Assembly: GCA_963795385.1 (NCBI GenBank) | Contig: CAWCHK010000004.1 | Span: 248,001 to 312,000 of the forward strand | Source of the DNA: CAVURS01 sp963795385 | GTDB lineage: Bacteria; Actinomycetota; Actinomycetes; Actinomycetales; CAVURS01 | Length of the DNA: 64,000 bases | Reading direction: 5' to 3' | Shown here: positions 16,464 to 26,028 of the stretch, one piece after another | Numbering within the stretch: the stretch's first letter is position 1 | How the letters are laid out: each line of letters starts with the position of its first letter | Made by a program: the position numbers and the translations under genes | Notes under the pieces: model-generated | What the model saw: the letters and a program-made list of their open reading frames with translations, nothing else | Told to the model about the DNA's origin: nothing | Database searches by the model: none

Positions 16464-16964
16464 TCAGTCGAACAGGCGGGGGACCAGCTCGCGCTGCTCG
16501 AGGTCCAGCAACGCCCGCTTCGCGGCCAGCCCGCCGGCGTACCCGGTCAGGGACCCGTCGGCCCCGACCACCCGGTGGCAGGGGACGAACAGCCACACCG
16601 GGTTCCGGGCCAGCGCGGCGCCGACCTTCTGCGCATCGGACAGCGGGCGCCCGATCGCGCGGGCCAGGGCACCGTACGTCGTCGTGGTGCCGGGCTCCGC
16701 GATCGCCCGGAGGGCCGCCAGCACGTCCTGGTCGAAGCGGCCCACGCCGGCGCCGGCCAGGTCCACCGGGGTCCGCAGGCTGTCCGGCCGTCCGGCGAAG
16801 TAGGCATCCAGGTCGGCCACGGCCGAGCAGAGCAGCCGGCCGGCCGCCGGTCCGGGGCTGTGGGCGGCGCCGATCCGGCAGCGGGTCAGGCCGACGTCGT
16901 TGGCGCTGATGACCAGGCGGCCGATCGGGCTGTCGTAGGTGATGCTGGCGGTGTCCATGCTCAT
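16464..16964 (-). CDS. ogt: Methylated-DNA--protein-cysteine S-methyltransferase
   Basis: A 166-residue O6-alkylguanine DNA repair protein that transfers the alkyl group irreversibly to its own cysteine. The active site is LFVPCHRVVGADGSLTGYAGG (PCHRV, ~residue 127), preceded by the DNA-binding TTTYGALARAIGRP and the KVGAALARNP asparagine hinge. Length is typical of the single-domain Ogt/MGMT type. It is divergent from the ABC exporter with about 60 bases between the chosen starts; both promoters must lie there. Confidence 0.93.
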   Translation of the reverse strand: MSMDTASITYDSPIGRLVISANDVGLTRCRIGAAHSPGPAAGRLLCSAVADLDAYFAGRPDSLRTPVDLAGAGVGRFDQDVLAALRAIAEPGTTTTYGALARAIGRPLSDAQKVGAALARNPVWLFVPCHRVVGADGSLTGYAGGLAAKRALLDLEQRELVPRLFD

Positions 16965-17023
16965 CGAACGCCCGGACCGCGTCGCGTGTGAGGCCGCGCC
17001 GCGAGCCGGTCCAGACTGGCGGG

Positions 17024-20000
17024 GTGACCGAACTCGGGGCCGGCCGGCCCGGCTGGCTCCGCCGGCTGCTCGGGTACCTCTTGCGGCACCGCCGGGACGT
17101 CCTGCTGGCCTTCTCGGCCGCCGTCGCCGGCAGCACCTGCCAGCTGCTGGTCCCGCTGGTCGAGCGGCACATCGTCGACCAGGTGATCCTGGCCCGGGCC
17201 GGCGGTCTCGGGCGCTGGCTGGCGGTCCTGCTCGTCCTGGCCGCGGCGACCTTCGGCTTCTCCTTCACCCGCCGCTACCTCGGCGGCCGGGTCGCCCTGA
17301 CCGTCCAGTACGACCTGCGCAACGACATGCACGACCACCTGCAGACGATGGACTTCGCCAACCTGGACCGGATGCCGACCGGCCAGCTGGTGGCCCGGGC
17401 CAACTCGGACTCGGCGCTCGTGCAGGGGCTGCTGAGCTTCCTGCCGATCATGAGCGGCAACGTCGTCCTGCTGGTGCTGTCGATCGTCGTCATGTTCGTC
17501 CTGTCGTGGCCGCTGGCGCTGGTCAGCGTGGCGGTGGCGCCGCTGCTGCTGGTGGTGTCGTACCGGATGCGGTGGCGGGTGTTCCCGGCGACGTGGGACG
17601 CCCAGCAGCGCGAGGGCGACGTGGCGCAGATCGTCGACGAGGACGTCAACGGCGTGCGGGTGGTCAAGGCGTTCGGTCAGGAGCAGCACGAGGTCGAGCG
17701 GATGACCGGGACGGCCACGACCCTCTACGCCGCGCAGATGCGGGCGGTGCGGTTGCAGTCGCGCTATCAGCCTCTGCTGCAAGCGATCCCGACGCTCGGC
17801 CAGGTGGCCGTCCTCGCCCTCGGTGGGTGGCTCGCGCTGAACCACGACATCACGCTCGGGACGTTCCTGGCCTTCTCGACCTACCTCGGCCAGCTGCTGG
17901 CGCCCGCCCGCCAGCTGGCCGGGCTGCTCACCGTCGGGCAGCAGGCCCGGGCGGGGTTGGAGCGCATCTTCCAGCTGCTGGACCTGCGCCCGGCCCTGGC
18001 GAGCCCTCCGGACGCGGTCGAGCTGCCGGGCCTGCGCGGCGACATCGCCTTCGAGGACGTCCACTTCGGGTACGGCGACGGCGAGGAGGTGCTGCGCGGC
18101 GTCGACCTGCGGGTGGGCGCGGGGGAGCGGGTCGCCCTCGTCGGCGCGAGCGGCAGCGGCACGTCCACGATCACGATGCTGGTCTCCCGCTTCTACGACC
18201 CGGTGGCCGGCCGGGTCACGGTCGACGGGCATGACCTCCGGACCGTCTCGTTGCCCTCGCTGCGGCGCCAGGTCGGAGTGGTGTTCCAGGAGAGCTTCCT
18301 GTTCTCCACCACTGTCCGGGCCAACATCGCGTACGGCCGGCCGGACGCGTCCGACGAAGAGGTCGAGGCCGCCGCCCGGGCGGCCCAGGCCCACGGCTTC
18401 ATCGCGGCGCTGGACCGTGGCTACGACACGGTGGTCGGTGAGCGGGGGCTGACCCTCTCCGGTGGGCAGCGGCAGCGGATCGCGCTGGCCCGGGCCCTGC
18501 TGTCCGATCCACGCGTGCTGATCCTGGACGACGCGACCAGCGCGGTCGACGCGACGACCGAGGCCGCGATCCATGCGGCCCTGCGCTCCGGCCTGCCGGG
18601 CCGCACCCTGCTGCTCGTGGCTCACCGGCGCTCGACCCTGCACCTGGCCGACCGGATCGTCGTGCTGGACGGCGGCCGGGTCGTGGACGACGGCACGCAC
18701 GACGAGCTGACCGCTCGCAGCGCGGCGTACCGGATGCTGCTCACGGGGCGGCCGGACGACCCCGGCGCCGAGGACCCGCACGAGCCGGAGGGAGACGACG
18801 GCGACGGGCCGCCCACGGCGCGGGCCGGGACCACAGCGGCGGCCTGGCGGGCCAAGGGCGTCAATTCCTCGGCGACAAGGAAGCTCGCGTCCGCGAGCAT
18901 CGGGGCGCCCAGCCTGGGGGCAGGTCTCGGTGGCGGAGGCGGTGGCAGCTGGCGGCTCAACCTGGCTCCGACGCCCGAGCTCCTGGAGCGGGTCGCCGCC
19001 CTCCGGCCGCTGCGCGACCCGGTGCGGGTCGACCTGGAGCGGGAGACCCGCCAGGACAGCCGGTTCGGGCTGTGGCGGCTGCTCGCTGAGTTCCGGCCGC
19101 AGCTGGCGATCGGCCTGGTCCTGGTCGTGCTGGACGCCCTGGCGACCCTGGCCGGGCCGGTTCTCATCAAGACCGGCATCGACGACGGCGTCGCCACCGG
19201 GTCGCGGGCGGTGCTGTTCGGCGCGTCCGCCGTCTACCTCGCGGTGACCCTGGCCGACCTGGTGGACGAGGTCGGCGAGACGTTCGTGACCGGCCGCACG
19301 GCCCAGCGGATCATGCTCTCGCTGCGGATCCGGATCTGGGCCCAGATGCAGCGGCTCTCGCTGGACTACTACGAGAGCGAGATGGCCGGCCGGATCATGA
19401 CCCGGATGACGACCGACGTCGACCAGTTCGAGACGCTGATCGAGAACGGCCTGCTGCTGGCGCTGGTCTCGTTCGTGACGTTCGTCGGCGTCGGTGTCGC
19501 CCTGCTGGTCTTCGACCTCGAGCTCGGCCTGTGCGCCCTGGCCGTCGTGGTGCCGCTGGCCGCCGCAACCTGGCTGTTCCGGCGCGGTGCGGCCCGGCTC
19601 TACGACATCTCCCGCGAGCGGGTCGCGATCGTCAACGCCGACTTCCAGGAGAGCCTCTCTGGCGTCAGGGAGTCGCAGGCGTTCGTCCACGAGGGTGCGA
19701 CGATGCGGCACTTCCACCGGCTGGGCCGCGACTACCTGGACTCCCGGGTGGCGGCCCAGCGGCTGGTGGCGACGTACTTCCCGTTCGTGCAGTTCCTCTC
19801 CGCCGTGGCGGACGCGATCGTCCTCGGCGTGGGGGCCGGGCTGGTCATCGACGGGCACCTGACCAGCGGCGCGCTGATCGCCTTCATCCTCTACATCGAC
19901 ATGTTCTTCTCGCCGATCCAGCAGCTCTCCCAGGTCTTCGACGCGTGGCAGCAGACCCGGGTCTCGGTCGGCCGGATCGCCGAGCTGATGCGGTTGCAGA

Positions 20001-20870
20001 CGCTCACTCCTGCGGCGCCGGCGCCGGCCGATCCCGGGCGCCTGGAGGGTTGGGTCTCGTCTGCAGGACATACGTTTCGCCTACCCCGTCCCGTCGCGCT
20101 CGGCGCACGCCGCACGCCGTGGGCCGGCCGACCCGCGGTTCCTCCACTCCGCCGACGCGCTCTCGGCCCCTCCGCCGGAGGCGTTGCGCGGCGTGGACGT
20201 GGAGGTCCGGGCCGGCGAGACGGTCGCGCTGGTCGGCCCGACCGGTGCCGGCAAGTCGACCGTGCTGAAGCTGCTCGCGCGCTTCTACGACCCGGACCAC
20301 GGCGCCGTCCGGATCGACGGTCGGGACCTGCGCGACCTGGACCTGCCGGCGTTCCGGCGCCAGCTCGGCTACGTGCCGCAGGAGGCGTTCCTGTTCACCG
20401 GCTCGGTCCGGGCCAACATCGCCTACGGCCGCCCGGAGGCCTCCGACGCGGAGGTCGAGGCCGCCGCCCGCGCGGTCGGTGCCCACGAGTTCATCGCCGA
20501 GCTCTCCGACGGCTACCACCACGAGCTGTCCGAGCGGGGCCGCTCCCTGTCGTCGGGGCAGCGCCAGCTCATCGCCCTGGCCCGGGCCGAGCTGGTCGAC
20601 CCCGTCCTGCTGCTCCTGGACGAGGCGACGTCCAACCTCGACCTCGCCACCGAGGCCCGGGTCAACGCGGCGATGCAGCGGGTGGCTCGAGGCCGGACCA
20701 CGATCCTGATCGCGCACCGGCTGCAGACGGCTCGGCAGGCGGACCGGATCGTCGTCCTCGCCGGAGGCCGGGTGGTCGAGTCCGGGACGCACGACGAGCT
20801 CGTCGCCGGCGGTGGGACGTACGCCGCGATGTGGCAGGCCTTCGAGCTGGCCGAGACCAGGCCGACCTAG
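17024..20870 (+). CDS. Fused heterodimer-type ABC exporter (TMD-NBD-TMD-NBD), frame broken in second half
   Basis: One long gene encodes two complete type IV exporter halves, about 1280 residues. NBD1 Walker A is GASGSGTST (~373): the essential lysine is threonine, confirmed at the DNA as GGC ACG TCC. Its signature is LSGGQ and its Walker B ends LILDDAT, Asp for the catalytic Glu. A Gly-rich linker leads to the second membrane domain (six helices) and NBD2 with GPTGAGKST, LSSGQ and LLLDEATSNLD. One extra base at about 20048-20060 separates LEG from DIRFAYPV. The pattern makes one ATP site degenerate and one canonical, as in heterodimeric drug/lipid exporters. Substrate unknown. GTG at 17024 is preferred over 16988. 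Confidence 0.85.
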
Positions 20871-23149
20871 CCGGGCCGGTCACCGCGGCCGATGGCGGCG
20901 CGGGCCGGATCGACCAGCGTCGCCTGCAGGCGACGTACGGCGTCGAGATGGTCGCCGGTCCAGATCATCCGGACGGCGGTGCCGCTCGCCCGGCCGTCAC
21001 CGCCCTGCAGGTCGCTGCGCACGGCCTCGACCAGCCGCCCGTCGGCCGACCCGTCGTGCCCGAGCGCGTCGGGCACGGCCGAGCGACGCAGCAGGCTGGC
21101 GGCCAGCTCGGCGTACCAACCCGTGACCCGGGCGCTGGTGTCGAGCAGCTCGGCCCGGGCCGCGGTGCGATCGCCACCGGCCGTCCCGTCCTCGCGCTGC
21201 CAGAGGTCGAGCACGGCGTCGGCGGCCAGCCGGAGACCCACGACGCCGGTGACGAGGGTGGCCACCTGGGCCAGGGGGACCGGTTTGCTGCCGCCCTCGG
21301 CGAGGTAGCTCCGGAACGTGTCGTCGAGGCGGCGGGACGCCGCGGCGGCCCGGACCGCCTCGCCGAGCGGCGCGACCGGGGCCGGCGGCCCGGGGCCGCT
21401 GGAGTCGCAGCGCGACAGGCCGAAGTCGACCGCGCCCGCGACGTAGCGCGCGGTGTCGGAGTAGGCCTCGGCCAGGGCCCGGCCCATCGCGGCGGCGGCC
21501 CCGCGCGGCCAGAACAGCAGCCCGACCACGAGGCTGACGGCGCAGCCGAGGGCGACGTCCTCCACCCGGAGCAGCCCGACCCGCCAGCCGACCGGCTGGA
21601 TCAGGTTGAACAGGATGACGACCGTCAGCGTGAACGCCGCCTGGCCGGCTGCGAACGAGATCGCCGCGGGGGCGATGCCGGCGACCAGGACGGCGAGCGG
21701 CAGGACCGACCACAGGATCGTGGAGCTGCTGCCGATGGCCGCGAGCAGCGCGGCGCCGACGACGAAGCCGGCGATCGTGCCGAGCAGCCCGCGCAGGACG
21801 TTCGTGCCGGTGTTCAGCGCCTTGGACCGCAGGACCGACAGCGTGCCCAGCACCACCCAGAACGAGTGCTGCACCCCGCTCTCGCCCGCGACCAGCACGG
21901 CCAGGCCGAGCCCCGCCGCCCCCCGCAGGCTGTTGTGCAGCCAGACCGAGTGCCGCTCAACGTGCGCCGCGGCCCGCTCCTGCGCCGCCGACAGCGGGCC
22001 CGCGAGGCCGGCCGGCTGGCGGCCCAGGATCCGGTCCAGCCAGCCGCGCCGCTCCGCCGCGGCGGCCAGGCCGACGTTGGTCGCGATCTGCGACACGGCG
22101 TAGGTCAGCTCCAGGGCCCGGAAGCTGGGCTCGAGCGAGGTGACCAGCTGGGTCAGGCCGACCGGCAGCTCCAGCGCGGCGTGGTCCTCCAGCCCGACCA
22201 TGGTCTCCCGCTGCCGGGTCATGGCCGCCTGCAGGGGCTCGGTGGGCCCGGACGGCGTGTCGAGCAGGTCCGCGCTCCGCTCCAGGACGGTCGCCGAGGC
22301 CGACTTCACCGCGCACGCCCCGCGGCCGCCGGCACTCCCCCGGGGGTGCGGCGCCGACTGCGCCACGATGCCCGCCAGCCAGCCGATCTCGTCGACCAGG
22401 CGGACGACGGCGCGGTCGGCCGTGCTGAGCCCGGTCGGCCGGTACGGCGTCGCGAGGAAGGCCCGGCGCAGCGCGGCCACGGCCTCGTCACCCCCCTGGA
22501 CGGCCTCGTCGCGCTCGGCGTCGCTGGGCCCTGGGGTGCCGTCCAGCTCGGCCGTCGCCCGGGCGACGTCGACCCGGAGCCGGTGGGCCAGGGCCCGCCC
22601 GGCCGCGGCGGCCGGGCGGCGCAGCGGGTACCGCGCCGGTGCCGGCCAGAGCACCGCGACCGCGACCCACGCTGCGGCCGAGGCCAATCCCCACCCGGCC
22701 AGTCGCGCGGGGATCGAGCCGGCCGAACCGGGCAGCGACACCGAGAGGATGAAGGCGAGCAGCAGGGTGGCCGTCGCGCTCGCGAGCACCGAGCTCACGA
22801 CGCCGGCGAAGAGCACCCCGAAGCCCACGACGGCCATCGCGCCGGCTGCGAGCCACGCGTCACGAGAGGCGACCGTGGCCACCGCGATCAGGACACCGCC
22901 AGCCAGGGAGAGGGCGGCCTGGGCGAGCAGCCGCTCCCGCATCGGGCCGCCGAAGTCGACCAGCAGGAGCAGGGCGAAGGCGCCGAAGGCCGCGAAGGTC
23001 GCCACGGTCGAATCGCGAATGACCTTGTCGCCCAACGCGAAGAGCGCCGGCATGACGATGGCGGTTCGGGCGGCCCTGCGCATCGCCACCAGTCCGGCGT
23101 CCCGAGCGCGCAGCCAGCGCAACCAGCGCAGCCAGGGCATGGGACGCAT
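20867..23149 (-). CDS. FUSC-family inner membrane protein
   Basis: A 760-residue protein with two clusters of hydrophobic helices (~35-180 and ~395-530) separated and followed by large cytoplasmic regions, the FUSC/aromatic-acid-exporter (YccC/AaeB-like) architecture. The second cluster carries HSFWVVLGTLSVLRSKALNTG, the conserved FUSC block, and FWPRG. Members are thought to export aromatic acids or stress metabolites; no substrate can be assigned. Its stop codon overlaps that of the ABC exporter within a single CTAG, so the two genes are convergent with no spacer. The start ATG is preceded by GAGAGGAG. The reading could also begin at the ATG at 23140. Confidence 0.85.
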   Translation of the reverse strand: MRPMPWLRWLRWLRARDAGLVAMRRAARTAIVMPALFALGDKVIRDSTVATFAAFGAFALLLLVDFGGPMRERLLAQAALSLAGGVLIAVATVASRDAWLAAGAMAVVGFGVLFAGVVSSVLASATATLLLAFILSVSLPGSAGSIPARLAGWGLASAAAWVAVAVLWPAPARYPLRRPAAAAGRALAHRLRVDVARATAELDGTPGPSDAERDEAVQGGDEAVAALRRAFLATPYRPTGLSTADRAVVRLVDEIGWLAGIVAQSAPHPRGSAGGRGACAVKSASATVLERSADLLDTPSGPTEPLQAAMTRQRETMVGLEDHAALELPVGLTQLVTSLEPSFRALELTYAVSQIATNVGLAAAAERRGWLDRILGRQPAGLAGPLSAAQERAAAHVERHSVWLHNSLRGAAGLGLAVLVAGESGVQHSFWVVLGTLSVLRSKALNTGTNVLRGLLGTIAGFVVGAALLAAIGSSSTILWSVLPLAVLVAGIAPAAISFAAGQAAFTLTVVILFNLIQPVGWRVGLLRVEDVALGCAVSLVVGLLFWPRGAAAAMGRALAEAYSDTARYVAGAVDFGLSRCDSSGPGPPAPVAPLGEAVRAAAASRRLDDTFRSYLAEGGSKPVPLAQVATLVTGVVGLRLAADAVLDLWQREDGTAGGDRTAARAELLDTSARVTGWYAELAASLLRRSAVPDALGHDGSADGRLVEAVRSDLQGGDGRASGTAVRMIWTGDHLDAVRRLQATLVDPARAAIGRGDRPG

Positions 23150-23276
23150 CGCTCCTCTCCACCGGTCGACGTCGAGGGCGGTCCCTCATCCTCGGGAGCC
23201 GCTTCGGTGGCCGTCAAGGCGCGATGTCGGGCAGCCGTGATCCGCCGGCGAGCGGGCCACCAGTAGGTTCTCCGGC

Positions 23277-25670
23277 ATGTCCCAGCCGCCGCCGATCGAT
23301 GCCGTCCTGCAGGCGCAGCCGCCCAGCTTCACGACGTACGACGCGGTCGAGATCGCCCGCGCGACGCACGGTCTGGACGCGGCCGACGCGTGCAACCTGG
23401 GCAGCGAGCGCGACCAGACCTTCATGCTGCTGGACGGCTCCGGCGAGGGGTTGGCCGTGCTGAAGGTGTCCAACCCGGCCGAGGACCCGGCGACGCTGGA
23501 CATGGAGGCCCTGGTGGCGATGCACGCGGTGCACGCCGACCCGGGTCTGCCGGTGGCGCAGCCCCGGCCGGCGTCGGCAGCTTCGGGGAGCGGTGAAGGG
23601 CCGGACGAGGTGCTCAGCCGGCGCGCGCTCTGGCAGCCACCGGGCGCGACGCGCGGCAACTGGGTGCGGGCCTACGACCTGCTGCCCGGGCGGGCCCGGC
23701 TCGACCCGCGCACGCTGACCGACCGGGCGCTCGTCACCTGGGGCGAGACCACCGCCCGGCTCGGGCTCGCCCTGCGAACCTTCATCCATCCCAACACGAT
23801 TCGGACCCTGCCCTGGGACGTGCAGCACGCGGCCACGGTCCGGCCGATGCTCGGCGCGATCGCCGACCCCGCGGTCCGCGCGACCGTGACCGCCGTGCTC
23901 GACCGGTACGACGCCGTCGTCGCCCCGGCCTGGCCGTCACTGCGTTCGCAGGCCCTGCACGGCGACCTGACGGCGGACAACGTCCTGGCCGACGACGACG
24001 GGCTCATCACCGGCATCATCGACTTCGGGGACCTCAGCTACACCGCGCTGGTCGTCGACCTCGCCTCGGTCCTGGACTCCCTGGCCTCCGGACGTCCGGG
24101 CGAGGAGATGCTGCGCGTCGCCCGGCTGGTGCTCGACGGGTACGAGCGGGTCGTGCCGTTGGAGGAGCGCGAGCTCGCCATCATGGGCGAGCTGTGGGCC
24201 ACCCGGGCGGCCGTGGGCATCGCGATCGGGTCCTGGCGCGCCGCGGAGGGACTGGAGGAGCCGGCGTTCGCCCAGCGGCTGGACGGGCTGGCGCTGGAGA
24301 TGATCGAGCACCTCTTGTCGACCGGCTGGGACCAGGTCGCGCACCGGCTGGGCGCGGCCGACCGGGCGTCCGGCTCCGCTGCGACCCAGGGCCTCGGCGC
24401 CCGGCGGGACGAGGTGTTCGGACCGGCGATGGAGTCGCTGAGCTACGCCGAGCCGATCGAGATGGCCGCTGCCAGTGGCGTGTGGATGACCGACACGTCC
24501 GGCCGGCGCTACCTCGACATGTACAACAACGTGGTCTGCCTCGGCCACGCGCACCCGAGAGTCACCTCGGCCGTCGCGCGCCAGTGGCGGGTCCTGAACA
24601 CCAACCTGCGCTACCTGCACCACTCGGCGGTCGAGCTGGGGGAGCGGCTGCTGGCGACCTGCCCTCCCGGGCTGGACACGGTGCTGTTCGTCAACTCCGG
24701 CTCGGAGGCCAACGACGTCGCGTGGCGGATCGCCCGCCACCACACGGGCAACGAGGGCGGCCTGTGCACGGACTTCGCCTACCACGGCATCACCGAGGCG
24801 ATCGCCGCCCTGTCCCCGGAGACGTTGCCGCCCGATCGGCTGGCTCGCCACGTCGAGACCTGGGCCCCACCCGACGCCTATCGCGGCACAGCGATGGGGC
24901 CGGAGTCGTTCGTCGCGGCGCTGGACCGCTTGTCCGTCAAGGGAATCCAGCCGGCTGCGGCCATCCTCGACGGGGTGCTCCAGAGCGACGGCGTGCTGGA
25001 CCTGGAGCCGGCGTACGTGCAGGAGCTGGTCCGCCTGACCCGTGCGGCCGGCGGCCTGTGGATCGCCGACGAGGTCCAGGGTGGCCACGGACGCACCGGC
25101 GGGGCGATGTGGTCGTTCGAGCGGTTCGGCATCGCCCCGGACCTCGTGACCCTCGGCAAGCCGATGGGCAACGGCCAGCCGGTCGGAGCCGTCATCACCC
25201 GGCGCGAGCTGCTCGAGTCGTTCGCCCGCGACACGGTCTTCTTCTCCACCTTCGGCGGCAACCAGGTCTCGATGGCCGCCTCGCACGCCGTCCTCGATGT
25301 CCTGCGTGACGAGCTGGTGCTGCCACGTGTCGTCGCCGCCGGCGAGGCACTGCGCTCGGGGGTCCGCGCAGCGACGGCCGGGCACGACCGGGTCGGCGAC
25401 GTGCGGGGCATGGGTCTGGCCAACGGGATCGAGATCGTCACCGACCGGGACGCCCGGGCGCCGGATCCGGTTGCGGCGGCGGCGATCAAGGACGGCCTGC
25501 GGCAGCGAGGAGTGCTGGTCGGGACGACCGGCCGGGGCGGGAACGTGCTGAAGGTCCGGCCGCCGCTGGCGTTCACGGCCGACCTGGTGCCGGCGTTCGT
25601 CCAGGCGCTCCTGGCCAGTCTCGAGGACCTGCCCGCCGCACATCGAGCCCCGAGCGCCGACCGGGTCTAG
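23277..25670 (+). CDS. Fusion of an APH-fold kinase and a class-III PLP enzyme (kinase + phospho-lyase)
   Basis: A 797-residue two-enzyme protein. Residues ~1-355 are an aminoglycoside-phosphotransferase-fold kinase with HGDLTADN (~223) and IIDFGD. Residues ~375-790 are a class III aminotransferase-fold PLP domain: FVNSGSEAND, FAYHGIT, ADEVQGGHGRTG and the Schiff-base lysine in LGKPMGNGQPVGAVI. The closest known parallels are the separate human proteins hydroxylysine kinase with phosphohydroxylysine phospho-lyase, and ethanolamine-phosphate phospho-lyase. I infer that one chain phosphorylates an amino alcohol and then eliminates phosphate. The natural substrate is not shown by the sequence. 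ATG start; the gene stands alone with a small gene 31 bases downstream. Confidence 0.85.
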   Translation: MSQPPPIDAVLQAQPPSFTTYDAVEIARATHGLDAADACNLGSERDQTFMLLDGSGEGLAVLKVSNPAEDPATLDMEALVAMHAVHADPGLPVAQPRPASAASGSGEGPDEVLSRRALWQPPGATRGNWVRAYDLLPGRARLDPRTLTDRALVTWGETTARLGLALRTFIHPNTIRTLPWDVQHAATVRPMLGAIADPAVRATVTAVLDRYDAVVAPAWPSLRSQALHGDLTADNVLADDDGLITGIIDFGDLSYTALVVDLASVLDSLASGRPGEEMLRVARLVLDGYERVVPLEERELAIMGELWATRAAVGIAIGSWRAAEGLEEPAFAQRLDGLALEMIEHLLSTGWDQVAHRLGAADRASGSAATQGLGARRDEVFGPAMESLSYAEPIEMAAASGVWMTDTSGRRYLDMYNNVVCLGHAHPRVTSAVARQWRVLNTNLRYLHHSAVELGERLLATCPPGLDTVLFVNSGSEANDVAWRIARHHTGNEGGLCTDFAYHGITEAIAALSPETLPPDRLARHVETWAPPDAYRGTAMGPESFVAALDRLSVKGIQPAAAILDGVLQSDGVLDLEPAYVQELVRLTRAAGGLWIADEVQGGHGRTGGAMWSFERFGIAPDLVTLGKPMGNGQPVGAVITRRELLESFARDTVFFSTFGGNQVSMAASHAVLDVLRDELVLPRVVAAGEALRSGVRAATAGHDRVGDVRGMGLANGIEIVTDRDARAPDPVAAAAIKDGLRQRGVLVGTTGRGGNVLKVRPPLAFTADLVPAFVQALLASLEDLPAAHRAPSADRV

Positions 25671-25701
25671 GGTCGGCGCAACCGCCGGAGGAGGAGTTCG
25701 C

Positions 25702-25947
25702 ATGGGATTCATGGACAAGGTCAAGGCCCAGGCCGAGGTGGCCGTCACCAAGGCGCAGCAGGGCGTGGCGCAGGGCCAGTCGAAGATCGAGGAGTTCCAG
25801 GACAAGCGCGCGGCCGACGCGCTTCTCGTCAAGCTGGGCCACGCCTACTACGCCGAGCAGCGCACCGGGGGAGCCACGGCGGACGTCGCCGCGGCCCTGG
25901 CCGCGGTCGACGCGCACGTCGCCGAGAACGGGCCGCTCGAAGGCTGA
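25702..25947 (+). CDS. Small conserved actinomycete protein, unknown function
   Basis: An 81-residue protein beginning MGFMDKVKAQAEVAVTKAQQ, preceded by GGAGGAGG. It is helical and charged with no membrane segment; the N-terminal third could be an amphipathic helix. I recognise the type from actinomycete genomes but know no function. It is followed directly by a strong terminator, so it ends the transcription unit that starts with the kinase/PLP fusion or has its own promoter. Confidence 0.75.
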   Translation: MGFMDKVKAQAEVAVTKAQQGVAQGQSKIEEFQDKRAADALLVKLGHAYYAEQRTGGATADVAAALAAVDAHVAENGPLEG

Positions 25948-25960
25948 GGAGCCAGGACGG

Positions 25961-26001
25961 CCGAAGGGCCCGATCCCTTGCGGGAGCGGGCCCTTCGGTT
26001 C
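25961..26001 (+). terminator. Rho-independent-type terminator hairpin
   Basis: CCGAAGGGCCCG (25961-25972) pairs perfectly with CGGGCCCTTCGG (25987-25998) over 12 bases, with a 14-base loop, followed by TTCT. It sits between convergent genes and can serve both strands. Confidence 0.85.
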
Positions 26002-26028
26002 TGACGAGTGCTGGTCTGGCTGGTCTGG

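Noticed and set aside
17024..18800. First ABC half as an independent gene followed by a second independent gene
   Set aside because: The frame runs without a stop through the Gly-rich linker into the second membrane domain, and no good start with a ribosome binding site precedes that domain; fused tandem exporters of this size occur in actinomycetes.
20867..23266. Long plus-strand frame running on from the ABC exporter through the FUSC gene
   Set aside because: It is Arg/Gly/Pro-rich and antisense to a protein with clear FUSC helices; it only exists because a one-base break removes the exporter's own stop.
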